Part shown: positions 7,164 to 14,588 of the stretch, one piece after another | How positions within the stretch are numbered: the first letter of the stretch is position 1 | How the letters are laid out: each line of letters starts with the position of its first letter | DNA from: a bacterium D16-51 | GTDB taxonomy: Bacteria; Bacillota; Clostridia; Lachnospirales; Lachnospiraceae | Reading direction: 5' to 3' | DNA length: 51,047 nucleotides | Assembly: GCA_003612285.1 (NCBI GenBank) | Contig: RAYE01000043.1 | Location: 1-51,047 of the forward strand | The notes under the pieces: model-generated | Seen by the model: the letters and a program-made list of their open reading frames with translations, nothing else | Told to the model about the DNA's origin: nothing | The model's database searches: none | Position numbers and translations under genes: made by a program

Positions 7164-8507
7164 TTATTTAGCAATGCCTCTATCTTTCCATTTACCGCCC
7201 ATAAAACGGCAAAAAGCCAAGATTGCTGTACAAAACCACGTCAATGCAGTTGTCCACCAAATTCCCCACTGACCTATGAATGAAATATTTGTCAAAACGA
7301 AAACAAATACAAGCCGACAGACTATTTCCACAATCCCATTCACCATTGAATAAGCAGAATCCCCTGCACCATTTAACAAATAGCGAAGCATTTGAGCCAT
7401 CCCAAGTGAAAGGAAGAATATACTGGTGATATGGATACCCCTCACTGCATTTTCAATAATCGCTATGTCAGATACAAAAATATTCATAATCGTTTTTCCG
7501 AAGCTCCAAAATATAATTAGTAGAAACAACGAATATATGGTACATATTTTCAAAGCTGAAATCAGTCCCTGCTTTATTCTGTCTGTCTTTCCCGCTCCAA
7601 TATTTTGTCCTGTATAAGTTGCCATCGCTGTCCCTAATGCAGTAAAGGGCTGCTGGATTAAATTTTCTATCTGGTTTGTCGCTGTAAACGCTCCTATTAC
7701 GCTTGTTCCAAATCCATTGATTACCCACTGCAAAATACAGCTTGACAGATAAATAAACGAATACTGAAATCCCATCGGTATACAGATTTTAAGAATTTGC
7801 TTTGCAACAGTTCTGTCAAATTTCGCTTGTTTTAACGCTATTTTAAAATAGGAATATTTCTTTACAGCATAAAAGAAACATAAAACACCTGCTATTCCCT
7901 GAGCTAACAAGGATGCTATTGCAGTTCCTCCCACGCCCATGTGGAAAGCAAGGACAAATACCAAATCAAAAGCGATATTTAATATGCTGCAAATCACCAA
8001 AAAAATAATCGGAGACTTTGCATCGCCTAATGAACGCAATATACTGAATGGTATGTAATAGAGAATTACTATAATCAAACCACCCATAGATATTGACATA
8101 TAGCTGATGGAATCCTCTAATAAAGAAACAGGCGTATTCAGCAATATAAGAATCGGTTTTGTAACAACTAATGCCAAAATCGAAACAATTATGGTACTTA
8201 ATATACTTATTATCGTCCCATTCCTAATTGCAGATGCCGTGCCACCCTCATCATTTGCCCCATAAAATTGCGAAACAACAATTCCTGATCCAATCGCAAT
8301 TCCCAAACAAAGCGATGTGAATACCATTGATACAGAGCCTGTTGCTCCTACCGATGAAAAAGCATTGGAACCTATTAAATGTCCTACTATAATTCTATCT
8401 ACAAGTATAAAGGACTGCTGAAAAATTGTCCCCAACATAAGGGGAATAGCAAAACTCAAAAGCAATTTTGTAGGATTGCCATTTGTCATATTTGTTTGTG
8501 TACTCAT
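7164..8507 (-). CDS. MATE family multidrug/Na+ antiporter
   Basis: Membrane protein of 447 residues with about 12 hydrophobic helices in two homologous halves, typical MATE length. Family signatures include the start NPTKLLLSFAIPLMLGTIFQ, the helix-1/2 region LVDRIIVGHLIGSNAFSSVG, and the half-2 equivalent FTATNQIENLIQQPFTALGT with ATYTGQNIGAGKTDRI. It would export cationic drugs or toxic compounds across the membrane. AAGGAGGAG precedes the ATG. A TATAAT-like box lies 20-30 bases further up. It is the only clear drug-resistance-type gene in the element. Substrate unknown. Confidence 0.93.
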   Translation of the reverse strand: MSTQTNMTNGNPTKLLLSFAIPLMLGTIFQQSFILVDRIIVGHLIGSNAFSSVGATGSVSMVFTSLCLGIAIGSGIVVSQFYGANDEGGTASAIRNGTIISILSTIIVSILALVVTKPILILLNTPVSLLEDSISYMSISMGGLIIVILYYIPFSILRSLGDAKSPIIFLVICSILNIAFDLVFVLAFHMGVGGTAIASLLAQGIAGVLCFFYAVKKYSYFKIALKQAKFDRTVAKQILKICIPMGFQYSFIYLSSCILQWVINGFGTSVIGAFTATNQIENLIQQPFTALGTAMATYTGQNIGAGKTDRIKQGLISALKICTIYSLFLLIIFWSFGKTIMNIFVSDIAIIENAVRGIHITSIFFLSLGMAQMLRYLLNGAGDSAYSMVNGIVEIVCRLVFVFVLTNISFIGQWGIWWTTALTWFCTAILAFCRFMGGKWKDRGIAK

Positions 8508-8594
8508 TTCACTCCTCCTTTTACCTGCATTATTATAGATCTTGCATCCAGAAAAAAGAAGGACACAAAATAAATATAACCATTTTATCCGATG

Positions 8595-8629
8595 AAAAAA
8601 GGGCTTTACCCTTTAATGGATAAAGCCCT
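8595..8629 (-). terminator. Terminator after the CD3324-like gene
   Basis: AGGGCTTTA pairs with TAAAGCCCT around a 12-base loop, followed by six T on the minus strand. It ends just at the stop codon of the gene at 8628 and isolates it from the MATE gene. Confidence 0.9.
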
Positions 8630-8891
8630 ATAAATTCACTTTTATTATTTTACGAATCGTATCATAGGATAGATTGAATTGTTCGCAGAGTTCGTCAATG
8701 CTCTTATCTTTTTGATATAGCTCAACAATATTGCTATTCCGCTGTTCATAATACTGCCTTGAACCACTTTTACTTCCCCATGATTTTTTGCTTTCCGTTG
8801 AAGGAACATATAACAATTGTCCATTTACATATGTGGATAGCTCCTTTAGTAGTTTCTTCGGAAGCACATCTGCTGCATTTAAATACTCCAT
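8628..8891 (-). CDS. CD3324 family protein (Mor-like HTH)
   Basis: Protein of 87 residues: the N-terminal half (EYLNAADVLPKKLLKELSTY, VNGQLLYVPSTESKKSWGSK) and a C-terminal helix-turn-helix (SIDELCEQFNLSYDTIRKII) match a small family related to the Mor/C transcription activators. It is probably DNA-binding, but no target is known. It is transcribed alone: a strong terminator follows and about 100 non-coding bases precede it. A possible 17-codon leader reading frame lies upstream. Confidence 0.82.
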   Translation of the reverse strand: MEYLNAADVLPKKLLKELSTYVNGQLLYVPSTESKKSWGSKSGSRQYYEQRNSNIVELYQKDKSIDELCEQFNLSYDTIRKIIKVNL

Positions 8892-8988
8892 TATTCTATT
8901 CCGTCCTTTACTTAATATTATTAAATAAAGTGCAGAATCAGCAGATAATGCAACTATTATTTAACCCATACAGACCGTTGCATTTCTA

Positions 8989-9042
8989 CTATTCTGCATG
9001 GGAAAATTCACTATCTGAACAATTTTGATTCTTAAAGTCCAT
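8989..9042 (-). CDS. Possible 17-residue leader peptide
   Basis: An ATG at 9042 has a very strong ribosome site (AAGGAGGTG, 9 bases upstream) and is followed by 16 codons and TAG. It reads MDFKNQNCSDSEFSHAE. It might be a leader controlling the CD3324-like gene, or the remnant of a gene whose 5' end alone survives. Little else can be said. Confidence 0.3.
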   Translation of the reverse strand: MDFKNQNCSDSEFSHAE

Positions 9043-9214
9043 TACCAAACACCTCCTTCGGTAAACGCAACAATAAATGAAACATAAATATTAAGTATTA
9101 TATCATGTTCACTTTATAAAATCAATTTCTTCATAAATTTGAAATTTCCCCATTTATGTGATTACTCATACGCACCTGATATGAATTAGTGGACTAACTT
9201 CCGACATCTCTTGA

Positions 9215-9666
9215 TTAAAATTCCAATGTTCCACTACCACCCATTAATTTTGTCATTTCTTCAATTTTTTCTAATGGAAATGGTGGAAATGAAACAGGCT
9301 TCATGGCTAAAGACATCAATTTCATCGGATTATCATCTGCAGCAATCCTATTTGAACTTAACTTACCACAAATACGACAGCGATGAATAATTGCCCATTC
9401 ACCATTTTTCTTACCCATACTGCAATAGGTTCCATAATTCCTCCGCAATCAGCTAATCTATCACCTGGCTCATTATCCAAATGTTGGCTATACAAACAGT
9501 TTGGACAATGATTTCTATGCTCGCTACCTGCCCCTGTTGGTATTACTATTCTTCCACATACTTTGCAAACAAAAGTTTCATTACATGGATGTGTTTTATA
9601 ATAACCTTTTTCATACAGCTTTTTTTTGTTTTCTCTATTCATATAAATATCTATTATCCTTTCCAC
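9215..9666 (-). pseudogene. RNHCP domain protein, frameshifted
   Basis: The first frame (9666 down) gives NETFVCKVCGRIVIPTGAGS, EHRNHCPNCLYSQHLD and EPGDRLADCGGIMEPIAVWV; the second frame (ending 9215) continues NGEWAIIHRCRICGKLSSNR and IAADDNPMKLMSLAMKP. Together they form one ordinary RNHCP-domain zinc protein. The break lies in a run of five A on the coding strand (9405-9409); a sixth A would restore the frame. It is either a real one-base deletion, a sequencing slip or, less likely, a phase-variable tract. Family function unknown; the paired CxxC motifs suggest metal binding. Confidence 0.8.
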
Positions 9667-9693
9667 AGTTATAATCGAAATGTTGTATTAAAA

Positions 9694-9919
9694 AGGACAA
9701 TAAAAAAAGATAACCCATTACGCTGAGTTATCCTTAACCTATTTTGCACACATAAACTTTTAGCCTATAAATGAACACTTCACATCCATTAGAATATATA
9801 AATGCTCAAACAAAAGCCCTTACATCATAAGGCTAGCTCAAATAATTTATCCGCAAAAAAGTACAACAAAGAAACCCATCATAATTTTGAGATGAGAATA
9901 AACACTTTTTATTGTCCTT
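9694..9919. mobile_element. MITE-like non-coding element with 14-base terminal inverted repeats
   Basis: AAGGACAATAAAAA (9694-9707) and its exact complement (9906-9919) bound about 226 AT-rich bases without a gene. TTAAA flanks both outer ends and could be a target duplication. The element lies just upstream of the frameshifted RNHCP gene. Size and structure fit a miniature inverted-repeat element, but no matching transposase is in the window. Confidence 0.4.
9701..9734 (-). terminator. Possible minus-strand terminator
   Basis: GATAAC/GTTATC (9710-9733) with inner CA/TG pairs, followed by seven T on the minus strand. It lies upstream of the RNHCP gene and inside the MITE-like element. Confidence 0.5.
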
Positions 9920-10045
9920 AAATTAACGAATAAACAATCATCCGCTACCCTCTCTTTATTTTTTCTCAGTTTATCATATTAATATAGCAAAATCAAGAGC
10001 AAAAACCACTTCATTTATATTTTCTTATTTCCTAATAGTAGAACT

Positions 10046-10114
10046 GAAATTTCTTATTTAAGGAAATTTCATATCGTTTAATCAGAACTTACACTTCTAT
10101 AAAATATAAGGAGA
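10046..10114 (+). promoter_or_regulatory. Probable operator/promoter of the plus-strand HTH regulator
   Basis: Two copies of the palindrome GAAATTTC (10046-10053 and 10063-10070) are spaced by about 1.5 helix turns, and TTTCTTATTT is repeated at 10021 and 10051. A TATAAA box at 10098-10103 follows. This resembles an autoregulatory operator for the HTH protein starting at 10145. The -35 is not clear. Confidence 0.4.
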
Positions 10115-10144
10115 CAAATTCTATCTGCATAGGTGGTGAGAAAA

Positions 10145-10498
10145 ATGAACGAAACCGCAAGAAACTTTGATTTTCTGGAATTAGGGCAAGCAATTCAAAA
10201 CGCCCGTGAGAAGCAGAGGATTACAAGGGAAGAATTATCTGAAGAACTTGGTATTTCTGCAAGACATTTACAGTCCATTGAAAAAGAGGGGCAATATCCC
10301 AGCTTTCCACTGTTCATCCAGCTTGTGACTATGTTCCACATATCCGTTGACCAGTACATACATCCATCATCCCCGGCAGAAAAATCAACGTTACGCCGAC
10401 AGTTGGATGCACTCTTTGACACATTCGATGATTCGGAGCTGACCATCATAGCGGGAACAGCGCAGGGGATATGTAAGGCAAAAGAGCCAGAGGAATAA
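10145..10498 (+). CDS. XRE-family HTH regulator, the only plus-strand gene
   Basis: Protein of 117 residues. An XRE domain occupies residues 10-70: LGQAIQNAREKQRITREELS, EELGISARHLQSIEKEGQYP, FPLFIQLVTMFHISVDQYI; a short helical tail follows. The ATG at 10145 has AGGTGGTGAG upstream; a GTG at 10133 would add four residues. It faces the transfer operon tail to tail (24 bases apart) and points away from the cargo region, a usual place for an ICE switch regulator. Which promoters it controls is inferred only from position and the upstream palindromes. Confidence 0.88.
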   Translation: MNETARNFDFLELGQAIQNAREKQRITREELSEELGISARHLQSIEKEGQYPSFPLFIQLVTMFHISVDQYIHPSSPAEKSTLRRQLDALFDTFDDSELTIIAGTAQGICKAKEPEE

Positions 10499-10522
10499 CC
10501 TCTGGTTTTCTCTTGCCACATT

Positions 10523-12397
10523 TCAATAAGCCGGAACACCATATCCGTATATAGAATCGCTGCCCATGCTGTAACTTCTCCTCGCACATATATCGCCGCT
10601 GTTCCCTTCTATGGTATTCACAACTCCATTTGTCACGCTCTCCACAATCCCCACATGGTCTATGGTTCCGTCATTTTCCCAATCAAAGAAAATGATGTCC
10701 CCCGCTGCCGGGACATAGCTTGCGTCCTGAAACTGCCCACGGGCATGGAACCAGTCCACGCCGTCTGAACACAAGGAGAATTTTGGTATCACTCCACTTT
10801 CCAGATACCCGCACTGCTCGGCGCACCACGACACAAAGCAGGCGCACCATTCCACCCGGCTGTCAAACTCGTACCAGCTCCAGTAGGCGTCCCCGCCGTT
10901 CCCTTCCTGCGTCAACGCCACCTGCACGATTGCCCCACTTCCGGTTCCGGTGGGGATTCTGCCGAAAATATAATACCGGAGTACATGGGGGACGTACTGC
11001 TTGTCCCCGTAACTGCCCCAGCCCATCCGCTCCGCCATCATATCAGAAAACTCTGCGGCGTTGGCGGTGGTGTATCCCCCATAGTTACTCTGCGCCCATG
11101 AGATATACCCGTTCCCGAAATTATACCCCTGCAACGCCAGTTTGATATGCTCCATGTCCACCGGGTTCTCCACCCCTGCGCTTTGCAGGCAGTCCTTTAA
11201 TGCCTGTACGCCGCACTCGATGGAATATTCCGGGTCGGTGATTCCGTTCGGCTCTCTTGGGTATCTGGTGTTATAGCCGCTCTCGGAGCTTTGCATGGGG
11301 TCGCTGCCCTGCCCGCCACTCTCCTGCATCATCACCGCCTTGATCAGCTCCACATATTCCTCAATGCCGTACTGCCTCGCATAAATGCGGATGACTGGCT
11401 CATAGGCTTCCACTTCCGCACTGACCGGGCTTACCGTGCTGGAATTGCCGCCGCCCACCATGCAGAGAAGCCCGCCGAACAGAAGGACGATAATGAGAAT
11501 CAGGACGGCCACCCATCCCCCTGCAGCAATGGCGCTCACCAGAGCTTTTGTGCCTGCAATGATGGCTTTTACTGCACTTGCCGTGGCTTTCGCCGCTGCC
11601 TTTGCCGCCTGTTCCGCCGCCTGCCTTGCCATCTGCACCGTTTTTTCGGCTGTCTTAACGGACGCTCTCGCCGCCGCTTTTGCGGTCTTAGCCGCCTCCT
11701 TTGTGGTCTTTACGGTTTTCTCTGCGGTCTGCTCGGCGGTTTTTACGGATTTTGCGGCAGTTTTGATTGTCCCTTTCCCGGTATTCTTTACCGTCTGCCC
11801 CGTTTTCCCTGCGGTTCTGACCGTCTTTTCGCCCCGGTCTATGGTTTTTATGGTCTGCTTGGGAAGCTCCCTAAACTGCGCCGCCTGCTGTTCCGCTTTC
11901 TGTTGGGAGATTCTTTGCTGTGACGCCCTCTGCATGGCTCTCTGCCCTGCCGCCTGCTCCTGCGCCTTTTTCCTCATCTGCTCTTTCGGCTGGTAAGGCT
12001 CTCCCCTGCCTGACGGGACGGAAGGCCGGGGAGAGTCGGAAGGCTCCCCGTGGGCGGGACTGCCCCCGCCACGGACTCCCTCATTGGCTGCTTTCGCTGC
12101 TCTGGTTTCTTTCGTTTCTTTAGATGTTCTGTGCTTTTCCTTTGCCTTTTCCACAAGCCTGCCGCCCTGCTTCCTTGCCTGATGTGCTGCTTCATGGACG
12201 GCTCGGTCGGCTCCCCGCTCCGTTTTTTCCTCGGCATATTCCGTGGGGGAAGCGTACCTCTTTTCCTGCGGCTGTGCGTTTTCCACGGTTTCCTTTGTGT
12301 GGACATAGGCACGTTTCACCCGCTCCATGCCCGTCACGGTCTTGTCCAGTGCCTTTACATCCTTATGGACTTGGCGTGTTTTGATTTCTTTGCTCAT
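10523..12397 (-). CDS. Bifunctional lysozyme-like / CHAP cell-wall hydrolase of the transfer apparatus
   Basis: Protein of 624 residues, the VirB1-like wall hydrolase of Gram-positive conjugation (CD1108-type). Residues 1-290 are cytoplasmic, rich in Lys, Ala and Thr with repeated heptad-like KTAxKxVKTA units. One membrane helix lies near 295-318 (VAVLILIIVLLFGGLLCMVG). Residues about 330-480 are a lysozyme-like domain with catalytic-type Glu in KAVMMQESGG. Residues about 490-624 form a CHAP amidase/peptidase with WCACFVSWC (Cys near 523) and DHVGIVES (His near 583). It would thin peptidoglycan for the mating channel. First of the transfer operon's last genes; the sortase gene lies 30 bases upstream. 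Confidence 0.9.
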   Translation of the reverse strand: MSKEIKTRQVHKDVKALDKTVTGMERVKRAYVHTKETVENAQPQEKRYASPTEYAEEKTERGADRAVHEAAHQARKQGGRLVEKAKEKHRTSKETKETRAAKAANEGVRGGGSPAHGEPSDSPRPSVPSGRGEPYQPKEQMRKKAQEQAAGQRAMQRASQQRISQQKAEQQAAQFRELPKQTIKTIDRGEKTVRTAGKTGQTVKNTGKGTIKTAAKSVKTAEQTAEKTVKTTKEAAKTAKAAARASVKTAEKTVQMARQAAEQAAKAAAKATASAVKAIIAGTKALVSAIAAGGWVAVLILIIVLLFGGLLCMVGGGNSSTVSPVSAEVEAYEPVIRIYARQYGIEEYVELIKAVMMQESGGQGSDPMQSSESGYNTRYPREPNGITDPEYSIECGVQALKDCLQSAGVENPVDMEHIKLALQGYNFGNGYISWAQSNYGGYTTANAAEFSDMMAERMGWGSYGDKQYVPHVLRYYIFGRIPTGTGSGAIVQVALTQEGNGGDAYWSWYEFDSRVEWCACFVSWCAEQCGYLESGVIPKFSLCSDGVDWFHARGQFQDASYVPAAGDIIFFDWENDGTIDHVGIVESVTNGVVNTIEGNSGDICARRSYSMGSDSIYGYGVPAY

Positions 12398-12427
12398 CGC
12401 CCGCCCTCCTTTGGGGTAAACCTGCCG

Positions 12428-13222
12428 TTACTCCGCAACCTTTTTCGCCACTACCACAAGCCGCCCGTTTGTTCTGGAATACTCGCAGGTGGAAAGCGTA
12501 ATCAGCTTGTCCCCATACTCGGCGGTCACTCCCGTGTCATAAAGGGACAATGCCTTGCACTCATCCACATACGCCTGAAAATCCTCCTCGGTTTCCGCAT
12601 TGGCGAACAGGTAATATTTGAATCCCGTATCGTCATACACCGTGGTTTTGAATACTGCGATCACCTCATAGTCCGCTGTTTTCGTGAGCGTGTCAAAATG
12701 GATGGTTTTATGCCCCTCATAAAATTTCCGGCTCTCATAATCCATCAATCCGCTGAACATTGTCCCGTTCTTCATGTGGTGTCCGTAAATAATCACGTTG
12801 TCGCTTGGCTCAAAAGGATTGCAATGCTCCGCAATATACGGCACCCCGTATGCGCTGTATTCCTTTTCAAAGCTGCGCTTCAGGTAGAAATCGGGGTTGT
12901 CCGGTGTAAACATGACCGGGTAGTTGATATTCGTTCCGTCAATGGAAATCCACCCCGCCATATCGTTGTTCTGGTTGAAAAGCTCCTGATACTTGGCAAG
13001 CGGGGACTGGTTCTCTCCCTCTGCCATATCCTCCGGCGTTTCCCCGGTTCCCCCGTTTTCTTCCGTTTCCTCCGCCTGCTCCACAATCTCCGCCAGCTCA
13101 GCAAATTCATTGGTTGACTTTCCTGCGCTGGCATAGTGGCTTATGACCTGAAACATGGAAATACAGAAAAGCAGGGTACAGAGTGCCGCCCCTGCGGTGT
13201 AGATATAAAATTTTTTCTTCAT
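12428..13222 (-). CDS. srtB: Class B sortase
   Basis: Transpeptidase of 264 residues that joins surface proteins to the cell wall. The start at 13222 has GGAGG 8 bases upstream. One N-terminal membrane helix (YIYTAGAALCTLLFCISMFQ) is followed by an acidic linker and the sortase barrel: NINYPVMFTPDNPDFYLKRS, VIIYGHHMKNGTMFS (catalytic His near 146), ITLSTCEYS (Cys near 246) and NGRLVVVAKK (Arg near 254). The TLSTC and the extra N-terminal helices are typical of class B. The likely client is the TPKTG-ended adhesin at 42.1-46.3 kb of the same element. A terminator and a long hairpin separate it from the upstream gene, so it may have its own promoter. Confidence 0.93.
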   Translation of the reverse strand: MKKKFYIYTAGAALCTLLFCISMFQVISHYASAGKSTNEFAELAEIVEQAEETEENGGTGETPEDMAEGENQSPLAKYQELFNQNNDMAGWISIDGTNINYPVMFTPDNPDFYLKRSFEKEYSAYGVPYIAEHCNPFEPSDNVIIYGHHMKNGTMFSGLMDYESRKFYEGHKTIHFDTLTKTADYEVIAVFKTTVYDDTGFKYYLFANAETEEDFQAYVDECKALSLYDTGVTAEYGDKLITLSTCEYSRTNGRLVVVAKKVAE

Positions 13223-13284
13223 CCAAAAATCCTCCATAAGATTCCGGCAAAACGCTTTCCTCTGGCATTTTGCCGGATATTTTC

Positions 13285-13311
13285 ATAAAAATGGCAGGCG
13301 TTTCGCCTGCG
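13285..13311 (-). terminator. Terminator between DUF6674-like gene and sortase
   Basis: GCAGGCG/CGCCTGC with a 3-base loop, followed by five T on the minus strand. A second hairpin (TCCGGCAAAA/TTTTGCCGGA at 13243-13276) lies between it and the sortase ribosome site. Together they suggest partial termination or attenuation inside the transfer operon. Confidence 0.75.
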
Positions 13312-13320
13312 TGTCACTGG

Positions 13321-14088
13321 TTACCTTGCCTGCTCTCTGGCTGGCTGCATTTTCTGTCCTGCGTTCCTCCCGCTTTTTATCTGTTTTAACTCCGCTTTCA
13401 CCGATGGCTTTTTGCCCTCTCCCCGGCAAAACTGCTCCATCCGTTTCTGTGCGTTGTCCGCCGCTTTTTCCATTGCGGCGAATGACCTGCCGAAAGACAA
13501 AAATGCTTTCTGGACTTTCGCAAGGATTCCTTTGTCCCCTTTCGGCTCTGCCGGCTCCTTGATGCGCCTGCCGATCAACGCCCGCCCCGCATTTTTTGTG
13601 TGCTGCGCCGCCCTGTTCAGGTCGCCGCCGACAATGCCGATTTTCGCCGCATTCCGCTCCATGCTTTCCATGCCGCTGTGCAGGCTTTCTTTTAAAGCGG
13701 ACAGGACAGTGGGGATTTTCATGGCGGACATTGCTTTCCTTAATGCGCCCACGCCTTTCTCCTTAAACTCCTGCACCGCATTTTTCGCAGAACGGACAAG
13801 GTTCGTCTTTACAAGGGCAATCTGCCCGCCAATCTCCTGCACCTTGCCCTCTGCGCTGTCCAGCAGGCGGGCGGCGGTCGCCTTTATGCCCCTGTCCTGA
13901 ATCTGCTCCAACTGCCCCCGCACCTCTTTCAGCTCCTTTATGACCTCCCCGAACTGGCTCTCCATGCCCTCCAGATAATTCATAAGGCTTTCCACTTCCT
14001 GCCGCTCTTTTTTCAGCCCGTTCCCCTCCAGAACCTCAAACAATTCCCGGATTTCCGGCTGTTCCCGTAACACAACCGCTGCTTCCAT
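13321..14088 (-). CDS. DUF6674-like coiled-coil protein of the transfer operon
   Basis: Protein of 255 residues, nearly all helical with long coiled-coil stretches (ESLMNYLEGMESQFGEVIKE, residues about 30-70) and a basic C-terminus. No membrane segment and no catalytic motif are visible. It matches by pattern a family conserved in Clostridia ICEs (DUF6674 in my recollection). It lies 2 bases after the DUF6075-like gene and before the sortase. Role unknown; a scaffold or regulator is possible. Confidence 0.75.
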   Translation of the reverse strand: MEAAVVLREQPEIRELFEVLEGNGLKKERQEVESLMNYLEGMESQFGEVIKELKEVRGQLEQIQDRGIKATAARLLDSAEGKVQEIGGQIALVKTNLVRSAKNAVQEFKEKGVGALRKAMSAMKIPTVLSALKESLHSGMESMERNAAKIGIVGGDLNRAAQHTKNAGRALIGRRIKEPAEPKGDKGILAKVQKAFLSFGRSFAAMEKAADNAQKRMEQFCRGEGKKPSVKAELKQIKSGRNAGQKMQPAREQAR

Positions 14089-14090
14089 GC

Positions 14091-14507
14091 CTATCTCCCT
14101 CCCCTCTCTCCACTTTCCGCTCTCGTCTTAACTGCGGGCAAATCCCGGCAATATTCGGGATACCGCATTTTTATGGCTTCGTAAAAATAGGGCGCATAGC
14201 CGCAGTCAAAGATTTCATAGGGCGTTGACATCCGCTCGTCCCCCTCTTCCACATAGCCGTTCCAGAGGTTGAACGCAAGGCGGGTGAGCCGCACCGTCCC
14301 TCCCGTCTGCCACCCCTCATGCAGTCCCTCCGGCTTGATGCAGTCCTGCTTGAAGTCAAACATCCTGCCCACGTTGTTCCTCGCCGTGTCGGAAATCCCC
14401 ACGCAGTAGAAAAAAGCACGGTGGTAACAGTCCGTATTGCCGCATTTATGCAGCATGGTAAAAAAGAAATTTTCATGCTCCTTTGAAGCAAACCTCATTT
14501 CTGACAT
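14091..14507 (-). CDS. DUF6075-like conserved ICE protein
   Basis: Protein of 138 residues, without signal peptide or membrane segment. It has conserved-looking aromatic and cysteine motifs (HENFFFTMLHKCGNTDCYHR, AFFYCVGISDTARNNV, GGTVRLTRLAFNLWNGY, FDCGYAPYFYEAIK). Proteins of this type (DUF6075) are widespread in Firmicute mobile elements; function unknown. It starts 81 bases after VirB4, beyond an internal terminator hairpin. Confidence 0.78.
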   Translation of the reverse strand: MSEMRFASKEHENFFFTMLHKCGNTDCYHRAFFYCVGISDTARNNVGRMFDFKQDCIKPEGLHEGWQTGGTVRLTRLAFNLWNGYVEEGDERMSTPYEIFDCGYAPYFYEAIKMRYPEYCRDLPAVKTRAESGERGGR

Positions 14508-14521
14508 TCTGATCCCTCCAT

Positions 14522-14568
14522 AGAAAAAGGCGGCTTTTTAACAACTATTCCGCTGTTTACAAGCCGCC
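14522..14568 (-). terminator. Terminator/attenuator inside the transfer operon, after virB4
   Basis: GGCGGCTT (14529-14536) pairs with AAGCCGCC (14561-14568); five T follow on the minus strand. It sits between virB4 and the DUF6075-like gene, both in the same direction. Confidence 0.75.
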
Positions 14569-14588
14569 ATATATTTGGTTGTAAATTT

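Noticed and set aside
10195-10587. Minus-strand frame opposite the plus-strand HTH regulator
   Set aside because: The plus frame is a clear XRE protein; the minus frame has no recognisable pattern.
12050-13117. Plus-strand open frame of 355 codons opposite the sortase and wall-hydrolase genes
   Set aside because: Antisense shadow spanning two well-supported minus-strand genes and the gap between them; Cys/His/Phe-rich composition typical of such shadows.
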